Source of the DNA: Cyanobacteria bacterium REEB67
GTDB taxonomy: Bacteria > Cyanobacteriota > Vampirovibrionia > Obscuribacterales > Obscuribacteraceae
Length of the DNA: 64,000 nucleotides
NCBI GenBank assembly: GCA_018971775.1
Contig: JAGXAB010000024.1
Span: 1 to 64,000 of the forward strand
Direction of reading: 5' to 3'
Of the stretch, positions 1-8,187 are shown in pieces (position 1 is the first letter of the stretch; each line of letters starts with the position of its first letter). The position numbers and the translations under genes were made by a program. A model generated the notes under the pieces. It was not told the DNA's origin. It did not search any database and worked only from the letters and a program-made list of their open reading frames with translations.

Positions 1-2547
1 TTGCTCGAGCGCGGTGCCGACAAGGACGACGAAGACTGCGACTACTGGGTGGACGAAAAACAGCGCAATGTACTGCTCACCGAGCGCGGTATGGTTAATG
101 CCGAAAAAATGATCGGCACCGACGATCTCTTCGACATGCACCACAATTACGCCCACCACCTCGTCCAGGCTCTGCGCGCTAAGGAGCTGTACAAGCTCGA
201 TACCGAATATGTCATCTTGCCAAACGAAGAAGGCAAACCGGAAGTGACGATCGTCGACGAGCAGACAGGCCGTATGATGGTCGGCCGCAGATGGAGCGAC
301 GGTCTGCACCAGGCGGTCGAAGCCAAAGAAGGCGTGCCGATTCAAGAAGAGACGATGACTTATGCATCAATAACCTATCAAAACTTGTTCCGTCTCTATC
401 CCAAGCTCGCTGGTATGACCGGTACGGCTATGACTGAAGCCCCCGAATTTGCCAAAATCTATAATCTCGATGTAGTTTCAATTCCGACCAATCGTAAAAA
501 CCAGCGTCAGGATTATGCCGACATCATTTACAAGACCGAGCGTATGAAATATATCTCGGTTGTCGAAGAAATCATCGAGATGCATGAAATCGGCAGACCG
601 GTCCTTGTCGGTACTGTTTCGATTGAAAAATCGGAACTGATCGATGAGCTGCTCAGCAAGCCGCAGAAGATGAACGAATATCTGACTTGGAAGATCAAGA
701 AGTGCGAAGAATTCATCGCCAAGAAATCGCTCTCTGGTGCCACCATAGATGGTCTCAAAAAAATCTTCGAGCGTCCTGGTCAAGTCGATGCTGAAAAGCT
801 GGAGCCGCTCGTCAAGGCCGCCGAAAGCGAATTTCCCAAGCAGGAAGATTTCCTCGACAGGCTATTTTCTACTCTGCGCACCGCCAAAGCCGTGGCCGTT
901 ATTCGCAAGGGTGTCGGTCATTCTCTCCTGAACGCCAAACATCATGAACGCGAAGCGATGATCGTCGCTCAGGCCGGCCGCAAGGGTGCTGTCACCGTCT
1001 CGACCAACATGGCCGGTCGCGGTACAGACATCTTGCTTGGTGGCAACGCCGAATATCTGGCCAAAGAAAAATTGCTCAAGGAATTCCCCGAGACACCATC
1101 GGTCATGGAAGAACCTGAGAAAATCGAGCTCTACGAGCAGCGCGTCAAGGAATTGACGAAGGAATTCAAAGCTCAAACTGACGCCGAGCACCAGGAAGTT
1201 TCGAAGCTCGGCGGCCTGCACGTCATCGGTACCGAGCGACACGAGGCTCGCCGTATCGACAACCAGTTACGCGGCCGCGCCGGTCGTCAGGGCGATGCCG
1301 GTACGACGCGCTTCTTCCTCTCCCTCGAAGATTCGCTGATGCGCATCTTCGGCGGTGAAGCAATATCGCGTCTGATGGACATCATCAACGCCGAAGAGGA
1401 TATGCCGATTGAATCTGGCATGGTTAGCAACAGTATCGAAAAAGCACAGAAGAAAGTCGAAGCGCACCACTTCGACATGCGTAAGCACGTCTTGCAGTAC
1501 GACGATGTTCTGAGCACCCAGCGGGAAGTTATTTATCGCGAACGCCGTCGCATCCTCGAGCGCGCCAACCTCAAAGACGGCATGCAGGACATGCTGCGTG
1601 AACACCTCGATTTGATTCTCGAGGCGCACATCGATCCCGACTCGCAGTCGGAACTCTGGGAAGAAGAAGCGATTCCTAACGTGATTGGATCACTGGCCAT
1701 GGACATCCCGATGTTCGGCGAAGTCAAGGCCGAGGATTATCACGGTTTGTCTTACGACGATCTGCGCGCCAAGTTGCTTGAAGATGTCCAGCTCGCCTAT
1801 CGGGTGCGCGAAGAGCATATCGGCACCGATGATATGCGCGAATTTGAACGTCAGGTCCTCTTGCACAATATCGACAGCAAATGGGTCGATTACTTGCACC
1901 ACATCGATTTGCTGCGCGAAGGCATTCAATTACGGGTGTATGCTCAAAAAGATCCCTTGCAAGAATACAAACGCGAAGCATTTAATATGTTCAACCAGCT
2001 TCTGCGTTCTATTCAAGCCGAATCTATTCAACATATCTTCCGCGCCCAACCGCAGATGGCCGAGATGGAAAATGTCTTCCAGATTCCCGAAGAAATGCTC
2101 GCCAACATGCCCGAAGGCATGAGCCCCGACGACTTCTTCTCGATGCTGCAAACGCTTATGGATCAGCAGTTGGCCGAAGGCCAGGGAGATCCGGAAACTC
2201 TCGCTCACAAGCAATATTTGCTCGAACAAATGCGCGAGAGTCAGGCCGAATACGATCAGCATGTCGCCTCTCTGGAAAACAATCTCAGTGAAGATGCCGA
2301 CAGCAGTTCCGAGAAAGACGCTACTTCTGCACCCGCTGCGGCTCCAGCGTTGGACCCAGGCCTGCCCAAAATAGGCTTGACCGGCAAAACGCCTGCCATT
2401 TCTGAAAGCCGACCGGCTAAAAACGGTAAGGCGAACGGCAAAGGCGATTCCTCAGCTGTCAGCGAAGTGGTGACGCCAGCTGCTCAAGCTGCTGAGGCCG
2501 CCGGCGAACTATCAGGCAGTGAAAATTCGGCGAGCAGCGACGCCTGA
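1..2547 (+). CDS. secA: Protein translocase ATPase SecA (5' end outside window)
   Basis: SecA is the ATPase motor that drives unfolded preproteins through the SecYEG channel. The frame is open from base 1, so roughly the first 260 residues of a normal SecA are missing here. Visible landmarks are the TGRMMVGRRWSDGLHQAVEAKEG block, KLAGMTGTA, VLVGTVSIEKSE, TNMAGRGTDI, and IGTERHEARRIDNQLRGRAGRQGD of the second nucleotide-binding fold, then the helical wing and scaffold (YAQKDPLQEYKREAFNMF). The run EEDMPIESGM...AQKKVE is typical of cyanobacterial SecA. Two oddities are seen: about 80 extra residues (nt 661-909) lie between SEKSELI-type sequence and the HSLLNAKHHEREA block, and the C-terminus is an Ala/Ser/Glu-rich tail without the usual CxCGSGK zinc motif. 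It is 2 nt from tsaB. Confidence 0.97.
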   Translation: MLERGADKDDEDCDYWVDEKQRNVLLTERGMVNAEKMIGTDDLFDMHHNYAHHLVQALRAKELYKLDTEYVILPNEEGKPEVTIVDEQTGRMMVGRRWSDGLHQAVEAKEGVPIQEETMTYASITYQNLFRLYPKLAGMTGTAMTEAPEFAKIYNLDVVSIPTNRKNQRQDYADIIYKTERMKYISVVEEIIEMHEIGRPVLVGTVSIEKSELIDELLSKPQKMNEYLTWKIKKCEEFIAKKSLSGATIDGLKKIFERPGQVDAEKLEPLVKAAESEFPKQEDFLDRLFSTLRTAKAVAVIRKGVGHSLLNAKHHEREAMIVAQAGRKGAVTVSTNMAGRGTDILLGGNAEYLAKEKLLKEFPETPSVMEEPEKIELYEQRVKELTKEFKAQTDAEHQEVSKLGGLHVIGTERHEARRIDNQLRGRAGRQGDAGTTRFFLSLEDSLMRIFGGEAISRLMDIINAEEDMPIESGMVSNSIEKAQKKVEAHHFDMRKHVLQYDDVLSTQREVIYRERRRILERANLKDGMQDMLREHLDLILEAHIDPDSQSELWEEEAIPNVIGSLAMDIPMFGEVKAEDYHGLSYDDLRAKLLEDVQLAYRVREEHIGTDDMREFERQVLLHNIDSKWVDYLHHIDLLREGIQLRVYAQKDPLQEYKREAFNMFNQLLRSIQAESIQHIFRAQPQMAEMENVFQIPEEMLANMPEGMSPDDFFSMLQTLMDQQLAEGQGDPETLAHKQYLLEQMRESQAEYDQHVASLENNLSEDADSSSEKDATSAPAAAPALDPGLPKIGLTGKTPAISESRPAKNGKANGKGDSSAVSEVVTPAAQAAEAAGELSGSENSASSDA

Positions 2548-2549
2548 GC

Positions 2550-3449
2550 ATGCGTCTTCTATCTTTTGATACCAGCTCGCGCGGGCTGAGCGTCGCCATC
2601 CTGGAAAATGGACAGATTCTGGCCGAGGCCAATTTCGAAGGCCAGGCTGGAGACCGTCCCAAGGCCGATCGGCAGGAAGCAGTCAGCCTCTTACTGCCCA
2701 CCATCGATGAATTGACTGTCAAGCTAGGCTTCCGGAAGACCGATTACAGCGCTATTGTCGTCGGCGTTGGCCCCGGCGGCTTTACCGGGGTGCGCGTCGC
2801 CGTCGTCACCGCTCGCACCCTCGGTCAGGCCCTGGAACTCCCCGTAGTCGGCATCAACAGTCTGGAAGTGGCGGCTTTTAATATTTTCGAAGGGCGGCCC
2901 GCCGCCGGGACTATCTGCGGGGTAATCAAAGAAGCCTCCAAAACCAATCTCTTTTTCGCCGCTTTCCAAAAAGGTCCATCCCTGACCGCTTTGGAGCTTT
3001 CCTCGGGACAGGTCGCTGCCCAAAACTCATCCGATATCGGAACAGTTTTGGCACCAGCTTACTTACCCGACGAGGAATTTTTCGCCTCCCAGGCCTCCTG
3101 GCCGCCTTCGGCTCCGATCACCTGGTATGCCGAGCCCCAACTGCTAGAACGTCTCGACCGTCTCGGACCGCTCCAACCTTCCGAACACCTTGCTAGCAGC
3201 AATGACACCCCGGCGGAAGCGGCACCCACCTTCCAAATGCTGACGCCTGTTAACAATGTGGCTGTCGTGCAGGCCAAAATCGCCTTTATTCGGTTATCTT
3301 TGAGGCAGTCTGCTTTCAATAGAGGCGAGGCGGCGTCGGGGCCCCTGCTTCTCCAGTATCCTTACCGTTTGGTTCAGCCACTTTATCTGCGTGGCGCTTC
3401 AGTGACCCTGAAAAAAGGCGATGTCATCGAAAGAGTCGAAACTTATTGA
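2550..3449 (+). CDS. tsaB: tRNA threonylcarbamoyladenosine biosynthesis protein TsaB
   Basis: TsaB is the inactive TsaD paralogue that scaffolds the TsaBDE complex, which makes the t6A modification on ANN-decoding tRNAs. The ASKHA-fold start MRLLSFDTSSRGLSVAIL and the VGVGPGGFTGVRVAV loop (residues about 72-86) are diagnostic. The protein has 299 residues, longer than the usual 220-240; the C-terminal 170 residues are weakly conserved and include a low-complexity segment. The ATG lies 2 nt after the secA stop and the 3' end overlaps rimI by 29 nt, so the three are probably cotranscribed. TsaB next to RimI is a widespread arrangement. Confidence 0.9.
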   Translation: MRLLSFDTSSRGLSVAILENGQILAEANFEGQAGDRPKADRQEAVSLLLPTIDELTVKLGFRKTDYSAIVVGVGPGGFTGVRVAVVTARTLGQALELPVVGINSLEVAAFNIFEGRPAAGTICGVIKEASKTNLFFAAFQKGPSLTALELSSGQVAAQNSSDIGTVLAPAYLPDEEFFASQASWPPSAPITWYAEPQLLERLDRLGPLQPSEHLASSNDTPAEAAPTFQMLTPVNNVAVVQAKIAFIRLSLRQSAFNRGEAASGPLLLQYPYRLVQPLYLRGASVTLKKGDVIERVETY

Positions 3450-3993
3450 GATAACGACGCTCACTTTGAGCGATCTCGACCAGGTGATGGAGATCGAGCC
3501 GGTGGCGTTTGGCTCGCATCACTGGTCGCGTCAGTCCTTTATGAACGAGCTCTTAAACCCGAAGGGCTTTTATTTCGCCGCGCGCGAACAGGGAACAAAC
3601 AAATTGCTCGGTTATTCAGGCTTCTGGCTAATTCCGGACGAGGCACATATCACAACCCTGGCTGTGCATCCCGATTTCCGCCGGCTCTATATCGGCGAAA
3701 AGTTGCTAATTCATGATGTCATCCAGGCCCGCAAGGTCGGAGCTGATTTCGTCACTCTCGAGGTGCGCGTCTCCAATGACTCGGCCCAGCGCTTATACGG
3801 CAAATACGGCTTTCGTTCGCTCGGAGTGAGACCCAATTACTACCAGGACAATGATGAAGATGCTTTGATCCTCTGGACGGATAGACTGACCACTGAAAAC
3901 TTCCTCGCCCTGCTTAAAAAGCGCATGAAGCATCATGGTGTGACATACGCCCATCTTGATGAATTGTTTCTTGGCGATCAGGTTCAGTTATAG
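3421..3993 (+). CDS. rimI: Ribosomal-protein-alanine N-acetyltransferase RimI-like (GNAT)
   Basis: This is a GNAT-fold acetyltransferase of 190 residues. RimI acetylates the N-terminal Ala of ribosomal protein S18. The acetyl-CoA loop is seen as HPDFRRLYIGEKLL, followed by the RimI-type block LEVRVSNDSAQRLYGKYGF and RPNYYQDNDEDALILW. The ATG at 3421 lies inside the end of tsaB (29-nt overlap), which suggests translational coupling. The C-terminal extension of about 40 residues after ALILW is longer than in E. coli RimI. Substrate identity is inferred from the motif and from the TsaB neighbour; a different GNAT target is possible. Confidence 0.85.
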   Translation: MSSKESKLIEITTLTLSDLDQVMEIEPVAFGSHHWSRQSFMNELLNPKGFYFAAREQGTNKLLGYSGFWLIPDEAHITTLAVHPDFRRLYIGEKLLIHDVIQARKVGADFVTLEVRVSNDSAQRLYGKYGFRSLGVRPNYYQDNDEDALILWTDRLTTENFLALLKKRMKHHGVTYAHLDELFLGDQVQL

Positions 3994-4044
3994 CTTTCTT
4001 ATACAGCCTGGGCTGCCCTTCTATATCACCTGGCGGGGCTTGAC

Positions 4045-5007
4045 TTGTCATATAGGCGCAAACGACAATATACAGGACCGACTGGCCATACAATAGGTCG
4101 AGTCACCCGAGAGGAAATCCCGTTGCGTTTAGTGGACCGTCCGACAAATATCCCGCGCGTCAGACGCAGGTCACTGCTTGGCCAGATTGTTTTGACACTG
4201 CTCGGTGTGCAGCTGCTTTTTCTGGCTTCGTTTACATCGGTAGATGTGCCGATTGCCACAAAGCGCAATATGAACAACTTCTGTCTTCAGCAGATGCACG
4301 ATCTGGCAAGTTGCGTACCTCCCGCTTATCTGCCGCGCGTCCAGGCAGCGCTGCCTGTCTTGAAGCAGCCTGTCGATCATCTGAGTGTGCGCCGATCTGC
4401 TTATACGCCACTGGTGGCGGTGGCAATTTTTCTCGGCTATGTTCTCGGCATGGTGATTGGGCCCATTTCCTGTGCCATTTTTATCGCTGTAGGCTTGCTC
4501 GGGCCGCTGGTCGGCATTCACGCCTTCGCCGGCGGTGGCGGCGTCGCCTATTACCTGGAGCCTGGTTTCGGTTATTTGCTTGCCTTGATCGGCGCCTCCT
4601 GGATAGCCGGTCTTGTCACTGACGGTAAACGCACCTCACTCAGCCAACTCTCTGCTGTTTTCGCCGGATTGACCGTTATTCACCTGACCGGACTGGTCTA
4701 TCTGCTTGGCAGTTGCCTTGTCTCCTATCTTGTCGACGGCAGCCGTACTTCGCTCGCCTGGCAGCCCTGGGTCTTCGAGTTGGCTCGCAATATGACCTGG
4801 TATCCGCTTCCCTACGACATCATTACCTCGCTTGTCCTGATCGCTCTCGGATTCCCTTTCCGCTGGTTGGCTTCGGCACTGATCGCACCCGACCTCGTTC
4901 CCAAGCCTGGGCCGCAGAACGGCATAGCGGGCGCTTCGCGAGCTGGCATGCCGCGTCACAGGGTGCCGGCCGGTTTTCCTACCGAGGTAGTCGAGGACTT
5001 TGTCTGA
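4045..5007 (+). CDS. BioY-like membrane protein (possible biotin ECF-transporter S component)
   Basis: This is a 320-residue polytopic membrane protein. The C-terminal two thirds contain a BioY-like signature: a glycine-rich GPLVGIHAFAGGGGVAYYL block near residue 150-170, followed by a PGFGYLLALIGASWIAGL helix. BioY family members have a comparable FAGG...GPTGGYL motif and serve as substrate-binding membrane subunits for biotin. Hydrophobic segments lie near residues 35-55, 115-150, 165-190, 200-235 and 255-280. The N-terminal 110 residues, with one membrane segment and a charged head, are not part of normal BioY (about 190 residues). The frame opens with TTG at 4045; a start a few codons downstream cannot be excluded. 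It overlaps the next gene by 8 nt. No EcfA or EcfT gene is in the window. Confidence 0.6.
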   Translation: MSYRRKRQYTGPTGHTIGRVTREEIPLRLVDRPTNIPRVRRRSLLGQIVLTLLGVQLLFLASFTSVDVPIATKRNMNNFCLQQMHDLASCVPPAYLPRVQAALPVLKQPVDHLSVRRSAYTPLVAVAIFLGYVLGMVIGPISCAIFIAVGLLGPLVGIHAFAGGGGVAYYLEPGFGYLLALIGASWIAGLVTDGKRTSLSQLSAVFAGLTVIHLTGLVYLLGSCLVSYLVDGSRTSLAWQPWVFELARNMTWYPLPYDIITSLVLIALGFPFRWLASALIAPDLVPKPGPQNGIAGASRAGMPRHRVPAGFPTEVVEDFV

Positions 5008-5920
5008 TTCTTCTTCCCGCTTGATTCGCTCTCTACCGTTGATTGGTGGCCTGCTTCTCTTCCTATCGGCACTGGCACTCTTTTTGTATGGTACTCGCGT
5101 CGAGACGCGTCGCTTTCGCCTGGAAAAATTGCGCCTTGCTCTCGGTCAAAATAAAGGTGCCGCCACTAAATCCGCTTATGACGAAAAACTGCGCATTCTG
5201 CATATCTCAGACTTGCACCTGCGCGATAGCGATCAAAAGAAAGTCGATTTCATCCGTGCCATCACCGATGATGACTTCGATCTGGTCGTATTGACCGGCG
5301 ATATATTCCAATTTTCGCAAGGTCTTGATTTCGCCCCCTTCCTGCTTTCACGTAAACCAAGGCTGGGAGCCTATGCTGTCTTTGGCAATCATGATTATTT
5401 CGATTATTCGCTCGTCAATAAAACGATCGGTCGAATCTTTCCAAAGATGCGCACGCCGGATGCGCGCAAGGATATTACTCCATTGCGCCGGGCTCTCGAA
5501 GGCGGCGGTTTTACAGTCCTGGTCAATGAGGCGGTGACATTAGCCGAGCCCAACATCTTCATCGTTGGAGTCGATTATCCAGGCATCAAGGATGATGCTC
5601 TGGCAGCACTCATGCAAGACGCTCCGGCGAATGCACTTAAGCTAGCCCTTTTTCACCTCCCCTGGAAATTGGCTCAACTGGCCTCCGCTGGGTTTGACCT
5701 GGTTTTTGGCGGACATACCCATGGCGGTCAGATTCGTCTGCCCGGTTTCGGCGCTTTGATTACCGACTCGGAGCTCGGTCGCAGCGAAGCTTCCGGTTTG
5801 TTGCGCCGCGACAATACTTACTTTCATATATCGCGCGGCCTTGGCGCCGATCCAAGGTCCAATCTGCGCCTGTTCTGTCCGCCGGCGGCCACTGTCATCG
5901 AAATCAACAGAAAGCTGTAA
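5000..5920 (+). CDS. Membrane-anchored calcineurin-like metallophosphoesterase (YkuE/YaeI type)
   Basis: A single N-terminal membrane segment (residues about 8-28) is followed by a dimetal phosphoesterase domain. The metal-binding motifs appear in order: ISDLHLR (about 70), LTGDIFQF (about 97), FGNHDYF (about 130), LFHLPW (about 217) and FGGHTHGGQIRLPG (about 236). Proteins of this architecture act on phosphoester substrates such as lipid precursors at the membrane; the substrate here is unknown. The frame begins with TTG at 5000, inside the 3' end of the preceding gene, which suggests coupled translation. The 20-bp tandem repeat begins at the base after its stop codon. Confidence 0.85.
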   Translation: MSDSSSRLIRSLPLIGGLLLFLSALALFLYGTRVETRRFRLEKLRLALGQNKGAATKSAYDEKLRILHISDLHLRDSDQKKVDFIRAITDDDFDLVVLTGDIFQFSQGLDFAPFLLSRKPRLGAYAVFGNHDYFDYSLVNKTIGRIFPKMRTPDARKDITPLRRALEGGGFTVLVNEAVTLAEPNIFIVGVDYPGIKDDALAALMQDAPANALKLALFHLPWKLAQLASAGFDLVFGGHTHGGQIRLPGFGALITDSELGRSEASGLLRRDNTYFHISRGLGADPRSNLRLFCPPAATVIEINRKL

Positions 5921-6000
5921 GCGTTAGCGATTATCCTGGAGCGTTAGCGATTATCCTGGAGCGTTAGCGATTATCCTGGAGCGTTAGCGATTATTTGGAA
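5921..6000. repeat. Four tandem copies of a 20-bp unit at a convergent gene junction
   Basis: The unit GCGTTAGCGATTATCCTGGA is repeated at 5921, 5941 and 5961 without change, and a fourth copy (5981-6000) differs in its last six bases (TTGGAA). The array starts exactly after the stop of the phosphoesterase. The fourth copy contains the last codons and stop of the minus-strand gene ending at 5984. The array therefore looks like repeated duplication of that gene's 3' end, including its TAA stop. Confidence 0.97.
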
Positions 6001-6817
6001 TAACGCCGCGTATGCCTTTATCTTTTTCATTGAACAAACTGGGAAGGGGTACTGCCGGCACTTGCGGAATGCGGTCTTGAGTCTGACGGAAGAGCGAGGT
6101 GAGAACGTTTTTCTCCATTGTCACTTTGTACTGTCCGGTGCGATCAGTGACCGTGCCAACTGCCTGACCACTATCGATCCGGCCGGTAAAACTGGCGCGC
6201 CAGGGAATGAAGCCCTGACGATGCCATTGCGCGGTTTCGACGAAATTGATCGTGAAGGGCTGACCCGACTGAGGTTTATTTGCGTCTTCACCCTCGACCA
6301 TATTCAAAAAGCCGTGATGGCCATAGTCGAGCTCCCCGCCCAAATTTTCGCCATGTTTTGTGAGCGAGAGACGGACCGGTCCGAGCTGGCGGTTGCGCCC
6401 CATATAGTCGCCGCTGAAATCAGTCGCTGTCCAGTTGAAGGCGGCAATCATGCCAAAGATGACGATCAAGCAGAGTGCTTCATTGCCGACTAATTTGAGC
6501 AGTCTTTTTTTCTGTGTTTTCTGCTCCGGTCTTTTGTCGGGCCGACTAATTTGACCTGCCGCACCGAAGGCGGCGCTGTAGGAGGGTGGCTCGCCTGCTG
6601 ACCCCTCGTTTACGTTGCCGCGCCCATTCTCTTCAGGCGGGTTATCGTTATCCAGAGGGCGGGCCGGTCTGCGCACGTTTCTTCCAAAGCCGCTGCTATA
6701 ACTTGCTTCGCCGGGCGCATTTTCTTCGCTATTTTCTTCGCTATTTACTTCGCCATTCTCTTCCCAGCTCTTGCGCCGGGGAGGTCTCTGCTGATTGTAA
6801 TCTCGTCCACCCGGCAT
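5984..6817 (-). CDS. Single-pass membrane protein of unknown function
   Basis: I do not recognise this family. The 277-residue product has a long hydrophilic N-terminal region (residues 1-105) rich in Asn, Glu, Pro and Arg, one membrane segment (ALCLIVIFGMIAAFNW, about 118-135), and a C-terminal domain of about 140 residues beginning SGDYMGRNRQLGPVRLSLTK that looks like a small beta-rich extracytoplasmic domain. It lies 10 nt downstream of the matrixin-like protease gene on the same strand, so the two are probably cotranscribed. Its last codons are within the fourth copy of the 20-bp repeat array. Confidence 0.65.
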   Translation of the reverse strand: MPGGRDYNQQRPPRRKSWEENGEVNSEENSEENAPGEASYSSGFGRNVRRPARPLDNDNPPEENGRGNVNEGSAGEPPSYSAAFGAAGQISRPDKRPEQKTQKKRLLKLVGNEALCLIVIFGMIAAFNWTATDFSGDYMGRNRQLGPVRLSLTKHGENLGGELDYGHHGFLNMVEGEDANKPQSGQPFTINFVETAQWHRQGFIPWRASFTGRIDSGQAVGTVTDRTGQYKVTMEKNVLTSLFRQTQDRIPQVPAVPLPSLFNEKDKGIRGVIPNNR

Positions 6818-6827
6818 CGCTTTCTCG

Positions 6828-7739
6828 CTATGGTATTAAATCCGGTGTCAGATGATAAAGGTAACGCAGCGTATCGGCGTCGTTTTGCGATATGGTGCCG
6901 CGGCCGTAATAGATGCTCATCAGATCCTGGTTATTGGTGCTGTGACCTTCGATGCCGAGGGCGTGACCAAATTCATGGGAGGCGGCGGCCTTCATTTTGC
7001 CCAGAGGCATGGACTGTCCCTGGTTGTCGGTGGTGCGCAAAACAATCACCACCGGTTGGAAATTGGCCTTGCCGCCGCGCATTACCTGGGCATAGGAAAA
7101 ATTTGTCTTGGAAGTATAGCCGCGTATGTCGTTGGCAAAAAGAGCCATGCCCAATTTGGTCACGAAGTGATGCGTAAAAAATACGTAGATATCTGCTTCA
7201 TCCGGCTCTTGGACAATCTGGTAGCTGATCAGGCCTTCCGGCTCGAAGCTTTTCCAGGCGAGAACGCCTTCCACTGCCGCCTGGTAATGACCGGGAATGA
7301 AGCCTTTGGCCGGTTGCAGTGACTTCCAGATGTGACCATTATCGATTGCCTGGGCGACGACTCGCGGCCAGCCGGGCAGATTATCGATATTGGCCACTGG
7401 TGCTCCGAGCTGTGGATCCATGATGCTATCCAGGCTGAGGCCGTGAGTGATGTACACTTTCAGAGGCATCTGTTCTTTTAACCAGCGCACAGTGCCTACC
7501 GGACTCTTAAATTGCGGATAGACCGCGGCCGCGACTGCAGTCGCTCCCGGCACGAGCGCTGTGTCAAAAGTCTGCGCACCGGAGCGAGCCTGTGCTCTTG
7601 TAACAAAAAGCAGGGGAATGAATAAGGCGCAGAGGAGGCCGTAAAGACCAGACCGTGCCTTTGTTTGCGCCCTTGTCGAAGGTGAGGCTGACAGTCTGTC
7701 GCGAGAAGAATTTTGGAGTGATTGGCAAACAGGCAACAT
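6828..7739 (-). CDS. Exported matrixin-like zinc metalloprotease
   Basis: The C-terminal region carries the extended zinc-protease signature HEFGHALGIEGH (three His ligands and the catalytic Glu), followed by DLMSIYYGRG, which looks like the Met-turn of metzincins. This places it with matrixin-like peptidases (clan MA). The frame is open from a TTG at 7811, but I place the start at ATG 7739: from there the protein has a charged N-terminus and then a hydrophobic export segment (GLLCALFIPLLFVTRAQA, about residues 33-50). That gives 303 residues. Substrates are unknown. It precedes the membrane protein gene at 6817 by 10 nt. Confidence 0.78.
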   Translation of the reverse strand: MLPVCQSLQNSSRDRLSASPSTRAQTKARSGLYGLLCALFIPLLFVTRAQARSGAQTFDTALVPGATAVAAAVYPQFKSPVGTVRWLKEQMPLKVYITHGLSLDSIMDPQLGAPVANIDNLPGWPRVVAQAIDNGHIWKSLQPAKGFIPGHYQAAVEGVLAWKSFEPEGLISYQIVQEPDEADIYVFFTHHFVTKLGMALFANDIRGYTSKTNFSYAQVMRGGKANFQPVVIVLRTTDNQGQSMPLGKMKAAASHEFGHALGIEGHSTNNQDLMSIYYGRGTISQNDADTLRYLYHLTPDLIP

Positions 7740-8018
7740 ATTTTTTTCTTTTGCGTCTTTTAAAACATACTGATTGAAAGTGCAGAAGGCCTGAACAGGC
7801 CACAAAGGCAAATCTATCTAGCTAGAGCTCTGAAAAGTGGAGAGGACGCCTGGGCGAATTGCAATTATTATCTGTCGCTCTTTTTGCAGAAACGCCTTGT
7901 CAGTGGCCCTTAAGCTGTAAGCTATATTCCCGAGAAGCAATAAAAGGTTACAGGCAAAATAAACGAAAGGTTAAAGATGATGACCCGGCATAGGTTTCCG
8001 AGTACAAATATATAGTCT

Positions 8019-8117
8019 ACCGCGGACACTCCAGTAGAGAGGCACTAGGGATAGAGCTTGTTGGGGCAGCACCAACCCTGCGAACATTTTAAAACCCCGC
8101 CCACCGGCGGGGTTTTT
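8019..8117 (+). ncRNA. Candidate small RNA or glmU leader ending in an intrinsic terminator
   Basis: A strong + strand terminator (8091-8117) lies upstream of glmU, yet the nearest upstream gene is on the other strand. Something on + must therefore be terminated here: a small RNA or an attenuated glmU leader. The preceding 70 nt contain short stems (GTTGG/CCAAC around GGCAGCA at about 8060-8076; CCAGT/ACT-A-GG at about 8031-8049). A weak -10-like TATAGT is at 8011-8016, without a clear -35. The 5' end is a guess. No RNA family is recognised. Confidence 0.35.
8091..8117 (+). terminator. Intrinsic terminator upstream of glmU
   Basis: Stem CCCCGCC / GGCGGGG with loop CACC, flanked by AAAA and TTTTT, so it could work in both directions. 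The T run on + follows the stem directly. Confidence 0.85.
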
Positions 8118-8187
8118 GCTTTAGCAGCGCACTGTGTTAACCTCTCTAGTTGAATCTATTCAGGTCAGGTGGAGGCGCGGGTCCATT

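Noticed and set aside
5921-6000. CRISPR array
   Set aside because: Units are 20 bp and directly adjacent, with no spacers and no cas genes.
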